DNA of 64,000 bases from Leptasterias polaris (taxonomy: Eukaryota > Echinodermata > Asteroidea > Forcipulatida > Asteriidae): positions 1,240,001 through 1,304,000 of the forward strand of contig JAZGTN010000001.1 of assembly GCA_037783415.1 (NCBI GenBank), given 5' to 3'. Position 1 is the first letter of the stretch. Each line of letters starts with the position of its first letter. Below are positions 13,248-25,195 of this stretch, one piece after another. A program made the position numbers and the translations under genes. The notes below the pieces were generated by a model. It was not told the origin of the DNA. It ran no database searches and saw nothing but the letters and a program-made list of their open reading frames with translations.

Positions 13248-13336
13248 AGCTGTTCCGACAGCTATGTCGGAACAGCTAACAAATAAAAAATCTCGACGAA
13301 AACAAAAGCTGTTCCGACAGCTAGGTCGGAACAGCT
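13248..13336. repeat. Two tandem perfect 12-bp-stem hairpins
   Basis: 13,248-13,277 and 13,307-13,336 each have the arm AGCTGTTCCGAC, a six-base AGCTA(T/G) loop and the exact complementary arm. The spacing is 59 bp, with a shared TCGACGAAAACA leader. This may be a foldback unit or a fragment of a small transposon. Confidence 0.85.
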
Positions 13337-13358
13337 AATTATACTAGTCATTATTAAT

Positions 13359-13661
13359 AGTGCCTTTCGTTTCGCAAGGGCTATTTTACATGTCCCCTCG
13401 TGCTTTCCAACTTGGGGAATTAGAATTATGCCATGGGTATACAATACAGTATGTAATTCATCAAATGTCATTTGATTAGTAAATAGCGCCTTTCGGTTTC
13501 GTTGGGGCTAGTTTATCCCCTCGTGCGTTCCAACTTGGGGAAACTTTGTATAGGATAATAGGGGTGCAATCTGTACCAACTTACATGTAGATTAATAAGT
13601 CAAGCGCCCTTCGGTTCCGTTTGGGTTTTTATCCCCTCAGGCATTCCACTTTGGGGAATTT
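13359..13661. repeat. Three diverged direct repeats, about 120-bp spacing
   Basis: Copies near 13,359, 13,483 and 13,599 each contain GCGCC(T/C)TTCG then a TCCCCTC(G/A)(T/G)GC block and CCAACTTGGGGAA. Divergence is substantial, so the duplication is old. Confidence 0.8.
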
Positions 13662-15170
13662 AGGGTATTATATTAGAATTGTTAATTGGTAATTTTAGGC
13701 AAGGTGTTTTCTGTGGAGGTCATGTAATGTTCTGTATAATACGGTCAGGTGACCTATCATGTTATGTAAACAAGTAATATGTTTATGTGGATATGGAAAA
13801 TGAAATCCATATTGGAAGGACAAGGTTTGTCTTTGGGTGGCCACAATTTGTGTTGGTTGGATGGGCGAAGGCGTCCATTTTAAATGTGAAAAGTTGTGTT
13901 TTATGGAAGTGTGATGGTTGTGGTTCTTCCAACCATCCGCGGGATCGTGTTGACCAACATGAACATAAGAAGTAACACATTCAGAAACAATCTCCGTGTT
14001 CAGATAATTTATTAAGTTGCTACATTATTTACAAGGGTTGCCGAATCTCCCACTTTGGTATGAGACCAACCACTCAACGGTAAAGCAATTGAACATAAGA
14101 ACAAGTACACAGTCATGATGACCTGACACACACGCCTCTGGACGACAGACCACGAGGGTGTGTGCCCAATGGGTTTTATACTGCTAAAGGTATTCAAAAA
14201 GGTATTCAATTACGTAATAAAGCATTCCAACTTAAACTATGGGAGATTCGGTATAAGAAATCATTGAATTAATACAATCGATTTGTTACATCATCACAGA
14301 AGTTTTGTTTGTCCACGTGCAAGTGGTGGTGTGTCTGTTTAGTTGGTTTGCCCTGTGTTCGGCATCCGGCTCCTTGCCAAATTCAGTTATGTTACAATTT
14401 TTCGACAGGCAATAAACCCAGCTTAAAGCTGTGATCGAAATCTTAGAAATGGTGTCTGTTAGTAACTTTTGTCCGAGTATAAGTCCGCATTATATTAAAA
14501 TAATTAAAATACCAATCGCTACACGTGGAGTGGTTGACGCAGCTTGTCGGCCAATAGCAATATTAATTCTAGCCGTATCTCTAAGGGCAGATAGGACTTT
14601 GTTTATTCGTCAATTTCCAGACACTTGTATAAATTAAAACTTATGAATCTCTTGGTATATGCCTATCCATTCTGCTAACAGGCCGTTGACCAATCTCTTT
14701 CCATAAACTGGTAGGACCTACATATTCAAGTTTATCAAAGTCTTGGTATCTCCAAGGGCAGACAGGCCTTTGCTTATTCACGTCAATTTCCATACGCTTG
14801 TGACTTGTACAACATGAAGTTTATGAAACTTTTGGTTAATGATATTTCCACAAGTAGCAAAACTATGTTTTATTTAATCGTTAGCGCCCTCTTGTGCCAA
14901 GCCTTCATTATAAAGGACGGTGTGACATCACACAGTGTGTGTGAGACTGGAGAAAAATAAACAGGGTGCTGCTCCTTGGTTATTTTCCCACCCAGAATGA
15001 CCTTTTTATAAGTCATGATTGTGCTTGAAGACAGCATCATGCCACCTAGCCTTCTGCCGACGAGAAAATAACCTCAATAAGTGAGTAAATATTGATTAGT
15101 TTTTCAAACACTTGTCGAGTCTGAGTCCACAAAAATGGACTCACGACCAGTATCGAAATAACCATTTACC
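13662..15170. other. Non-coding DNA, possible old LTR fragment
   Basis: Two similar blocks at about 14,576-14,660 and 14,745-14,835 share AAGGGCAGA(T/C)AGG and a GTCAATTTCCA motif. At 14,912-14,965 a TATAAA, a transcript-start-like region and an AATAAA lie within about 50 bp, an arrangement seen in LTRs, but no matching partner or TG/CA boundaries could be fixed. No protein-coding exon supported. Confidence 0.3.
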
Positions 15171-15631
15171 ATGTGGATGAGGAACGGGATGAAAACCTAC
15201 ATGACACAAATTACCGTGAAACAATGTCGTCTATAAAGGGGCTTATGTCACTTAATGACGTATGTGACTATGTAATTAATGTACTGTTTTTGGTGTTAGT
15301 TATAACCACATATTGCTTCACTGGTTTTACATTGAAGTTAAAAGTTAGACAAAGTTGTCAAAGGTTGAGAAAGAAGCAAATGTCCTGACAGGATTTTCAC
15401 TTTCAGAGTAGGCCTATTTATTTCAACTTGAAAATTAAATGAGAATCTGCAAGGGCTATGTATTGTTATTATATTGCAAGAATGAAACTAAATTAAGCTC
15501 ATGCAACATATTTTTTTATAGTGCAAAGCTAAACCCAGTAACTAGGGTGCTGTACTTGTTTTTTAATTTTTAATTTTGACATCTGAGGTTGCACTAGCGC
15601 CCCAGAATGTAATATTGTATGATAGATTGGA

Positions 15632-15951
15632 GTGTCATGGCCGAGCGGTTAAGAGCACTGAACTCTCAAGCTCTGGTGCTCCTGATCGGCAGGGTGTGGG
15701 TTCGAGACCCGATCGTGACACTTGTGTTCTTTTAAAAGCAAAACACTTAACCACTTGCTTCGTCCTTCGGATGGGACGTAAAGCCTTTGGTCCCGTGTGT
15801 TGTTATAAAAACTAGGCCTATCAATGCACGTAAAAGACCCCAGTACACACTCATCGCTAAGAGAAGGGGTTCGCCCCGGTGTGTCTGGCAGTGCGTTTAT
15901 CTTCAATCATTGAAGCTGCACTATGAAAGAAGAAGAAGAAGAAGAAGAAAC
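15632..15951 (+). mobile_element. tRNA-Leu-derived SINE
   Basis: The head at 15,632-15,721 folds as a tRNA: GTGTCA pairs with TGACAC, the A box reads TGGCCGAGCGG, the B box GGTTCGAGACC, and a long variable arm and CTCAAGC anticodon loop suggest tRNA-Leu(CAA). The body contains a conserved block (GATGGGACGTAAAGCC, GGTCCCGTGTG, AATGCACGTAAAAGACCC) and ends in a (GAA)n tail. The body shows this is a SINE rather than a functional tRNA gene. Confidence 0.88.
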
Positions 15952-16139
15952 CTCAATTTGCTATGATTTGACCATGCACCAAGCCACAAAAAATGCCTCA
16001 GAATGACATAAATACCCAACAAAATAGCTTTAAAAATGCTTCTGGCTTCTGATATGTCTAAGATGCAACATCAGGCATTTAATTGTACTCACTTACTATG
16101 GAATACTTACAGAATACTTACAGAACCTCAGGCCCTGAA

Positions 16140-17185
16140 GTTAGACTTGGTCTATTAATTGTGCCCCCTTGAAGTGTCACACCAGTTCTGGAATTTCATT
16201 TGAATGTTGGCCCAATGTCTGTTGAGCAGACTCTTCAAATTATTCAATGATCTAGCATTTACTATGTGTGAGGGCAGGCTGTTCCAGTCATTTACAACAT
16301 GCTGGGAGAAAAACTAATTTCTTACTCTAAGACGTGACCTGCTCTTAAACATCTTGAAGTTATGACCCCATGGTTTTCGATGTTGGTTGAAATGCAAAGA
16401 ATTTTGTGGTGTCAATGTTATCGATGCCTGATAGCATAGAAACACCTGTATGACATCTGCTCTCCTCCTCCAGTAGAAGTGTTTTGGCAGACCCAAATCC
16501 TGCAATCTCTGACTGTATGGTTTGTCCTTAAGGCCAGCTATAATTTGTGTACATCTCCTCTGTGTTTTCCAAGGCTTGTGCATCTTGTTAGAAGAGACTG
16601 TTCCAGACTGGTGTGGAGTACTCTAGATGAGGCCTCACTTTTCTCTTGTAGAGGTTGATGAACATCTCAGCATCCATGTGTACAAATGTCTTCTTGTCTT
16701 GATCATGCCTGCCATTCTTTTTGCCTTATTGACTTGTCTGCTGATATGAGAGCTGAACTTCAACTGTGAGTCAAAAACCACCTCGAGATTACCTTCCTCC
16801 TCCAATTCCTCCAGCTTGTGTTCTTCTTCGTCTTTGGTCGTTCTATATTCAACCCACAAGTTCTTCCTCCCTACATGTAAATGCATGACTTTACACTTCA
16901 CCGCATTGAAAGACAATTGCCAAGTTTGGACCATGAGCAGTAGAGGTCGTCCAGATCTTTTTGGAAGACCATCCGCTTCCGTGACATTATTATACAGCTT
17001 TGTGTCATCAGCAAAGAGTTTCAGGCTACACTGTTTCCTCTCTGGCATGTCATTTACATATTATGACAAACAGGATGGGCCCAAGTACACTACCTTGGGG
17101 GATGCCATTCAACACTGGGGGGACCATTCGGATATCACTCCGTTGACTATCACTCTTTGTCGCCTGGCAACATCATGATCATGTT
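16140..17185 (-). pseudogene. Decayed non-LTR retrotransposon, C-terminal reverse transcriptase
   Basis: Read on the minus strand, conceptual frames show a GIPQGSVLGPILF motif (around 17,110-17,060), then the FADDTKLY catalytic motif of RT near 17,000. After frame changes come the LGLPKHFYWRRRADVIQVF block near 16,490 and the NDWNSLPSHIVNARSLNNFK tail near 16,270-16,210. This motif order is that of CR1/L2/Jockey-type LINEs. Several frameshifts and at least one stop break it. Only the 3' part is present; no endonuclease is seen. Confidence 0.88.
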
Positions 17186-17257
17186 TTGAGCTCCAAATTT
17201 ACGATTTTTTAAGTCAACAATCGGAGAAACCATCCATGATGATCCAAATCTTGCTTC

Positions 17258-17377
17258 GACGGGTGCCCTGCCTCAACCTTGAGTCGTCGCGGTTGAGGCA
17301 GGGCACCCGTCAAAAATTTGATGACTACGCGGTTGAGGCAGGGCACCCGTCAATTAGACAGGTGCCTTGCCTCAACC
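17258..17377. repeat. Cluster of four 20-21-bp repeats, inverted and direct
   Basis: GACGGGTGCCCTGCCTCAACC at 17,258-17,278 is followed by its exact reverse complement at 17,291-17,311 and again at 17,331-17,351. A diverged forward copy lies at 17,358-17,377. The first pair makes a 21-bp-stem hairpin with a 12-base loop. May be the tip of a foldback element. Confidence 0.85.
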
Positions 17378-17939
17378 GTGCAAAGCTTACTTTTCAAACT
17401 TTGGCTGGTATTAAGTAGGCCTATATTTACTTTCAACAATTTCAATTGTGGATCTCACAAACTGATTAATTATTTGTTTCCTTCCATGCACAGTGCTTTT
17501 TAGAAACATGTATTGCCCTGAAAGAAAGGAGGTCAGCTCAAGTGGATGACTCAATATGAGTGAGTGAGAGCTGATCAGAAATACCAGATGATGAGATGGT
17601 TAGCTGAAGGGATGATCTATTGAAGATGCTATAATGTTGAACCAAATGCAGAAACCCACAGTTTACAGGTGAGTCGACCAACATCTCTTCCACAAATAGT
17701 TTAACAAAAAAATGTTTATGAATTTAAGTCTCTTGGCCAGTTGCATCAACCACAATAATGTCAATCATGATAGTACAAATAAAGGTGACCTAAGTTAAGG
17801 TAATTTATTTGGAATGCATCTAACAGATGCTGTATGTATGTACATCTGGGACAAAGACAACAACAAAAAGGTTTGCGACACACCAATGCTTAGGCCTTTC
17901 TAAACGTATACAAGGAAGGTAGTTTGCCATCACAGAATA
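17378..17939. other. No gene or repeat recognised
   Basis: AT-rich DNA; open frames here are short and without codon structure. Confidence 0.4.
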
Positions 17940-18285
17940 TTAAAGGCACAGTACACTTTTGGTAATGACTCTGAAAAATAATGGCAATAAAAACTTACTT
18001 GGTAATAAGTACAGCAGCTTTGGGTAGTATAATGAAGTACTACGGTTATGGAAAAATATATCATTTTGAAAATTTGAATCTGAGAAGCTTTTCAGACTGT
18101 GTATTCCTATGGGGAATATTCTCTCTGCGTGGAAATATTCGCTCCGGTTTTTCGGTGATATCTCAAACGCGACCACCTTTTGAAGTGAAATTTTCTCAGG
18201 TTAGTTTTTTTGTATGTATCTACATTTATATAGGATTAACACAATCAGTAGGCTCCAATTACCAAACGTATGCAGTTCCTTTTAA
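17940..18285. mobile_element. TTAA-flanked MITE, copy 1
   Basis: Ends are inverted: TTAAAGGCACAGTACACTTT at the left and, complementary, AAAGGAACTGCATACGTTTG at the right. TTAA stands at both borders, as in piggyBac-type target sites. Related copies occur at 41,006, 59,543 and 63,140. The 102-codon plus frame across it is not a gene. Confidence 0.75.
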
Positions 18286-19234
18286 CTAATTGTAAATGAG
18301 TTGGTTTTGATCTCCACAATCCCAGTTCGAAAATATTGCAATTTTATTTCGCTTTAATTGGCATAATTAGACTAATAATAAATGGCAATTTTAACTTAGT
18401 AATAGATTCACATCTTGAGGTACTGCTTGGATTGAGGATAGATTCACATTTTGGCCAATGATAAATGTTCCAATCAGACTTTAACTGTTTTCTATTGGTC
18501 AACATCAGTATTTCCAGACATTAATGAGCAATTTATTTCTCCAGTCTTTGGCTGAAGAAATGATGTTATTAGGTCTTCTGTCTCTTTCATCTATTGATTC
18601 TTTCTTACATAAAGAGTCGCATCTTGGTCGTCTTAGTCCAAACATCTCTTAGAACCTCAGTTGGAATAATCTCATCTGTTGCTTTTCTCGGACCACTTCC
18701 AAGTGAGTGATATTCATCAACTGATGCTGCGTTTCTATTTTCACTCACTCCAACAACCTCTATTCCTTCTTGGTGGGTCTTGTCTTAATTTGACCTGAAC
18801 TCACCCCCCCCCCCCCCCCCCCAGCGACAAACATTCTTTGGTACAAGAAGATTTTCACCTTTTAAAGGCAATACAGCAAAATGTGAATCATGACATAATT
18901 TTTCAAAAACCAAAATGAAGGTCCTACATGTAGTAGTAAAACAGTCAACTGACTTTATTGTGCACTTCAAATTTTGTTTTCATGCTACCATTGAACAACT
19001 CATCTAAGCATTATTGTAGACTGCACTTTGTAAATATTTTTGGAAAATTATGCAATGTGAGGCAAGATAGCGAATTGAAAATTGTTTACCATTCCCATCA
19101 AAACCAGTAATTAAATGAAGAGATCAACAAACACCAACTTTTTCTGGACTTTCTGATGTTTTCACCATTTTATGCACAGTTCTGCAGCTAATGGACTACA
19201 TGTATGACTACAGTTTTTATTATGGTAATGACAA
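18286..19234. other. Non-coding DNA with a 19-base C tract
   Basis: No gene supported. A run of 19 C lies at 18,804-18,822. Confidence 0.45.
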
Positions 19235-22200
19235 TGCTAGTCGCTCCTTCTGTTAGGATGTTGAGGCAATACTTTTCATTCAACCTTCGACAGCTTTTTC
19301 ATTTCTATGTTTTCTTTCTTACAAATCTGTTGGAAGTTGAGGCACTAGGATGTTGAGTCACTACTCTTCATTCAACCTCCAACAGCTTCTTCATTGCTAT
19401 GTTTTCTTTTTTATAAACCTGTTCGGATGTTGAGTCACTACTCTTCATTCAACTTCAAACAGCTTCTTCATTTCTTTGTTTTCTTTTTTATAAACCTGTT
19501 AGGATGTTGAGTCACTACTCTTCATTCAACTTCAAACAGCTCCTTCATTTCTTTGTTTTCTTTTTTATAAACCTGTTAGGATGTTGAGTCACTACTCTTC
19601 ATTCAACCTCCAACAGCTCCTTCATTCCTATGTTTTCTTTTTTATAAACCTGTTAGGATGTTGAGTCACTACTCTTCATTCAACTTCAAACAGCTCCTTC
19701 ATTTCTTTGTTTTCTTTTTTATAAACCTGTTAGGATGTTGAGTCACTACTCTTCATTCAACTTCAAACAGCTCCTTCATTGCTATGTTTTCTTTTTTATA
19801 AACCTGTTAGGATGTTGAGTCACTACTCTTCATTCAACTTCAAACAGCTTCTTCATTTCTTTGTTTTCTTTTTTATAAACCTGTTAGGATGTTGAGTCAC
19901 TACTCTTCATTCAACTTCAAACAGCTCCTTCATTTCTTTGTTTTCTTTTTTATAAACCTGTTAGGATGTTGAGTCACTACTCTTCATTCAACTTCAAACA
20001 GCTCCTTCATTTCTTTGTTTTCTTTTTTATAAACCTGTTAGGATGTTGAGTCACTACTCTTCATTCAACCTCCAACAGCTCCTTCATTCCTATGTTTTCT
20101 TTTTTATAAACCTGTTAGGATGTTGAGTCACTACTCTTCATTCAACCTCCAACAGCTCCTTCATTCCTATGTTTTCTTTTTTATAAACCTGTTAGGATGT
20201 TGAGTCACTACTCTTCATTCAACTTCAAACAGCTCCTTCATTGCTATGTTTTCTTTTTTATAAACCTGTTAGGATGTTGAGTCACTACTCTTCATTCAAC
20301 TTCAAACAGCTCCTTCATTGCTATGTTTTCTTTTTTATAAACCTGTTAGGATGTTGAGTCACTACTCTTCATTCAACTTCAAACAGCTTCTTCATTTCTT
20401 TGTTTTCTTTTTTATAAACCTGTTAGGATGTTGAGTCACTACTCTTCATTCAACTTCAAACAGCTCCTTCATTTCTTTGTTTTCTTTTTTATAAACCTGT
20501 TAGGATGTTGAGTCACTACTCTTCATTCAACTTCAAACAGCTTCTTCATTTCTTTGTTTTCTTTTTTATAAACCTGTTAGGATGTTGAGTCACTACTCTT
20601 CATTCAACTTTAAACAGCTTCTTCATTTCTTTGTTTTCTTTTTTATAAACCTGTTAGGATGTTGAGTCACTACTCTTCATTCAACTTCAAACAGCTTCTT
20701 CATTTCTTTGTTTTCTTTTTTATAAACCTGTTAGGATGTTGAGTCACTACTCTTCATTCAACTTCAAACAGCTTCTTCATTTCTTTGTTTTCTTTTTTTT
20801 CTTTTTTATAAACCTGTTAGGATGTTGAGTCACTACTCTTCATTCAACTTCAAACAGCTTCTTCATTTCTTTGTTTTCTTTTTTATAAACCTGTTAGGAT
20901 GTTGAGTCACTACTCTTCATTCAACTTCAAACAGCTTCTTCATTTCTTTGTTTTCTTTTTTATAAACCTGTTAGGATGTTGAGTCACTACTCTTCATTCA
21001 ACTTCAAACAGCTTCTTCATTTCTTTGTTTTCTTTTTTATAAACCTGTTAGGATGTTGAGTCACTACTCTTCATTCAACTTCAAACAGCTTCTTCATTTC
21101 TTTGTTTTCTTTTTTATAAACCTGTTAGGATGTTGAGTCACTACTCTTCATTCAACTTCAAACAGCTTCTTCATTTCTTTGTTTTCTTTTTTATAAACCT
21201 GTTAGGATGTTGAGTCACTACTCTTCATTCAACTTCAAACAGCTTCTTCATTTCTTTGTTTTCTTTTTTATAAACCTGTTAGGATGTTGAGTCACTACTC
21301 TTCATTCAACTTCAAACAGCTTCTTCATTTCTTTGTTTTCTTTTTTATAAACCTGTTAGGATGTTGAGTCACTACTCTTCATTCAACTTCAAACAGCTTC
21401 TTCATTTCTTTGTTTTCTTTTTTATAAACCTGTTAGGATGTTGAGTCACTACTCTTCATTCAACTTCAAACAGCTCCTTCATTTCTTTGTTTTCTTTTTT
21501 ATAAACCTGTTAGGATGTTGAGTCACTACTCTTCATTCAACTTCAAACAGCTCCTTCATTTCTTTGTTTTCTTTTTTATAAACCTGTTAGGATGTTGAGT
21601 CACTACTCTTCATTCAACCTCCAACAGCTCCTTCATTCCTATGTTTTCTTTTTTATAAACCTGTTAGGATGTTGAGTCACTACTCTTCATTCAACTTCAA
21701 ACAGCTCCTTCATTGCTATGTTTTCTTTTTTATAAACCTGTTAGGATGTTGAGTCACTACTCTTCATTCAACTTCAAACAGCTCCTTCATTGCTATGTTT
21801 TCTTTTTTATAAACCTGTTAGGATGTTGAGTCACTACTCTTCATTCAACTTCAAACAGCTTCTTCATTTCTTTGTTTTCTTTTTTATAAACCTGTTAGGA
21901 TGTTGAGTCACTACTCTTCATTCAACTTCAAACAGCTCCTTCATTTCTTTGTTTTCTTTTTTATAAACCTGTTAGGATGTTGAGTCACTACTCTTCATTC
22001 AACTTCAAACAGCTTCTTCATTTCTTTGTTTTCTTTTTTATAAACCTGTTAGGATGTTGAGTCACTACTCTTCATTCAACTTTAAACAGCTTCTTCATTT
22101 CTTTGTTTTCTTTTTTATAAACCTGTTAGGATGTTGAGTCACTACTCTTCATTCAACTTCAAACAGCTTCTTCATTTCTTTGTTTTCTTTTTTATAAACC

Positions 22201-22345
22201 TGTTAGGATGTTGAGTCACTACTCTTCATTCAACTTTAAACAGCTTCTTCATTTCTTTGTTTTCTTTTTTATAAACATGTTAGGATGTTGAGTCACTACT
22301 CTTCATTCAACTTCAAACAGCTCCTTCATTCCTATGTTTTCTTTC
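19235..22345. repeat. 77-bp satellite, about 40 copies, with higher-order structure
   Basis: The period is 77 bp (AGGATGTTG at 19,501, 19,578 and 19,655). The first two or three units are diverged. Units fall into variants defined by CTTCAAAC/CCTCCAAC/CTTTAAAC and by TTTCTTTG/TTCCTATG/TTGCTATG. The variant order seen at about 19,886-20,730 recurs at about 21,435-22,200 with one unit fewer, with a run of one variant between. One unit near 20,790 has a short T-rich insertion. Confidence 0.95.
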
Positions 22346-22668
22346 TTATGGCCCTACTGTGCATTCAACCTTCACCACTAACTGTGAGTCTTTGTGCTCA
22401 ACAACATGCTTCATAGCTCAAAGATCTCCCATAAATTAGAGCATTCTCATACGATAATCTCATCCATTGACTTTTTCACTGTTCCAACTCAACTTATGAA
22501 ATCTTTCAAAACTGTATCAAGCTGTAAATTGTACGCTTTGTACACCAATGATATTGCAACCCATTCCTGTAGATGTATTGTAACTAGCATTGTGTTTAAT
22601 TTGGAGGTCCATAATCATCCTAAGATTTGCTAAGATATGACATTGCTAGCATTTGCTCCTTGATGTCT
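22346..22668. other. No gene recognised
   Basis: The 79-codon plus frame at 22,394 has no recognised domain. Confidence 0.35.
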
Positions 22669-23208
22669 CAGGGTTCTGCCCACGGTGGTCGGTGCCGGAA
22701 AACCTGACCGGCACTCATGATTCCCCGACCGGCACTCGCAGATTTTTTTCTTTTTCCGACCACCACACATTTTCCCTTTTTTTTGCCCATTTCCTTCAAA
22801 ATATTTTGAACAACGTGTAAAACAAATTATTTACCAGTAAACAGTTTTATCCAAAGTTTCGAGTAGCCTACTTCTTTGGTTTGAGTCTATTTTAATGATC
22901 CAGGATCGAGCATTCCTCCCGCCTGTACGATGTATATATCCAACGCACGAAACCTGCATTGATTTTGCAATGGTTTCCAGTCACGCTGATTATAGCTTTA
23001 CGCTTGGAATAACATGATACCAGTTTCATCATGTTGCGAACCCTATTCTACAGCGTTTAATACAACGGAAATGAACTGCAGAGTAAGCACCATGCTAGCT
23101 GCAGGGCCCACGTGTGTAACCACTCCTTGCACGATCGAAAGGAAATTGACTTGACTGTACTAGGAAACACAAATTTCCGGCACTAAACAAATCCTGGGCA
23201 GAACCCTG
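22669..23208. mobile_element. hAT-like non-autonomous DNA transposon
   Basis: Inverted termini CAGGGTTCTGCCCA (left) and TGGGCAGAACCCTG (right). The flanks share ATGTCT. If the last two bases of the right end are counted as flank, the duplication is the 8-bp TGATGTCT, the hAT length. Subterminal CCGGCACT motifs occur near both ends. No transposase is encoded in the 540 bp. Confidence 0.8.
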
Positions 23209-24038
23209 ATGTCTTATGACACCATTCTTCTGTCTAGGTCAAGAAAGGCTTTCAGCTAAAACTGAACAAAAATACTGAAATCCAAAACACAAATTAAAAC
23301 TGAAATAGTAACACTACAGGCCCATAACCACCCCCCCACCCCCCCCCCCCCCCAAAATAATAATAATAAATTATATAATGTATTATGTATAAATGTTCCC
23401 CAAAATCAAAAAAAAGAAAGGAAAAGCGATTTAATAGGTAAAGGATTAATTCAATTTGCACTCAGAGGACTTGACCAGATTTAGCTCAAGTTTGCCCTCA
23501 GAGTTGCTTCTGTTCATTCCCAAGCAGTGACAAACAGACTTGATCTAAATGCTTTATAATTTGTTTTATTTATTTAGTTATTTATTTAGTTATTTCATCT
23601 TATTAACCAGGGTAGCCCCATCAGTTTTCAATGAACTGTTCTCCCTTTGGGGCTCTGTAAATTATGACACTTTAATGATCGACTATTCAGTCAAACTGTG
23701 TTGTATTTATTATGGAAAAGTGGAAAAAGAGAATTGTTATTAAAGTATCTTTTGTCAATTGTATACATTCCTTTATGATATTGTCATCGATTTCACAAAG
23801 AGCCACATATCTTAAAATAACAAATTATTGATTACTACAGGAAGGGGCCTTTATCTCAATAATTTCAAAAAGCCACAGGACCCCAAAATGCAGAGTAATA
23901 CATTGCAACAGATTGGCGTAAAATGTAGGTCAAATTGTTTTTCAAGTTTCAAGAAGGGCAACTTATGTCAGTGTACACGTGATCACATGACAAGGGCGTC
24001 CCTTTCCTATGTAAAAACACATTCTCCAGTTACACATA
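23209..24038. other. Non-coding DNA left of the 12-kb element
   Basis: No gene supported. Contains a C-rich run near 23,330-23,353 and an (ATTT)-rich stretch near 23,570. Confidence 0.4.
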
Positions 24039-24072
24039 CACTCTAAAAACTGAAGTGTTAAATTCAACTTTA
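24039..24072 (+). repeat. Left terminal inverted repeat of the 12-kb element
   Basis: CACTCTAAAAACT, then GAAGTGTTAAATTCAAC. Complementary to the right end with a few mismatches. Confidence 0.7.
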
Positions 24073-24660
24073 TAAATGTTAAATTCAACACTTGCTAAGT
24101 GTGGTGAGCGTGACAACACTTTAATTGTTGAATCAACACTTTCTAAAATGTGACGGTTCCAACACTTTGTAAAGTGTTAAAGAAGTGTTGGTTTCACACT
24201 CTTTGCAAATGTTAAACCAACCCTTTGATGACCCATTTACCAATTGGATAGTGTTGAGAAAGTGTTGGGATCAAACCCTTGGAAAGTGTTAAAACATCCC
24301 TTTGATGAACCATTTACCAATTGGATAGTGTTGAGAAAGGGTTGGGATTCAACCCTTTGAAAATGTTAAACCAACCCTTTGATGAACCATTTACCAATTG
24401 GATAGTGTTGAGAAAGGGTTGGGATTCAACCCTTTGAAAATGTTAAACCAACCCTTTGATGAACCATTTACCAATTGGATAGTGTTGGGAAAGTGTTGGG
24501 ATCCAACCCTTTTAAAGTGTTAAAACAACCATTTGATGACCCATTTACTACTTGGATAGTGTTGGGAAAGTGTTGGGATCCAACCCTTTGAAATGTTAAA
24601 CCAACCATTTGATGACCCCTTTACCACTTTGTTGGTAGGGATCTAACTCTTATAAAAATG
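24073..24660. repeat. Left subterminal tandem repeats
   Basis: Six or so units of about 65-80 bp built on GATAGTGTTG(A/G)GAAAG(T/G)GTTGGGAT, CAACCCTTTG and GTTAAA, each followed by CCATTTACCA. Subterminal arrays of short motifs are typical transposase-binding zones in several DNA transposon groups; binding here is inference. Confidence 0.8.
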
Positions 24661-24920
24661 TTAAAACTGTATGCAAACATTTATTGAACAAACACAGAAT
24701 ATCATTAAGAGGAAAGTGTTTTATTTGAAAAACACAAATTCACAATACAGGTTGATAAACAATATCATAATTTAAATACCAATGTAATTATACATTTTTC
24801 TTATTAATAGTAAAAACATTTTAAAGTGTTGAAATAGCCCAATTGCATCTAAATGAGATAAAAATACATTACATTAAAACTGCGAAGTTACACTTACACA
24901 AAATAAATATAAATTAATAA
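24661..24920. other. No feature recognised
   Basis: AT-rich filler inside the 12-kb element. Confidence 0.4.
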
Positions 24921-25195
24921 CCGATTTCATAGCACTGCTTAACAGTAAGCAAATTTTCGTGCTTACTACAGCAGAAAAGTTTGCTTAAAGCGTAAGCATA
25001 GGTAAGCGAGAAAATCAGGCGGCCAGCTTGCGCGTTCAATATGGATTTGCATTGTTACGTCATTCATTTTCGAACAGTAAGTATCAGAAGGTTAGCATGC
25101 CTTTTCGTGTGCTTACGGTTAGTAGCGCTATGACATGGAAATCGCACAGTAAGCACAAAATCGGCTGTTAAGCAGCGCTATGAAATTGGGCCCAG
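24921..25195. mobile_element. MITE of the GGGCCCAATTTCATRG family
   Basis: Left end CGATTTCATAGCACTGCTTA and right end TAAGCAGCGCTATGAAAT are complementary. The internal block AGCTTGCGCGTTC...GGATTT is shared with the copy at 61,421. The extreme left CAGGG is missing. Confidence 0.7.

Noticed and set aside
15632..15721. Functional tRNA-Leu gene
   Set aside because: Followed by a shared SINE body and (GAA)n tail; the acceptor end and flanks fit a retroposon head, not a tRNA gene.
19235..22345. CRISPR-like array
   Set aside because: Units are contiguous 77-bp repeats without unique spacers, in a eukaryotic setting.
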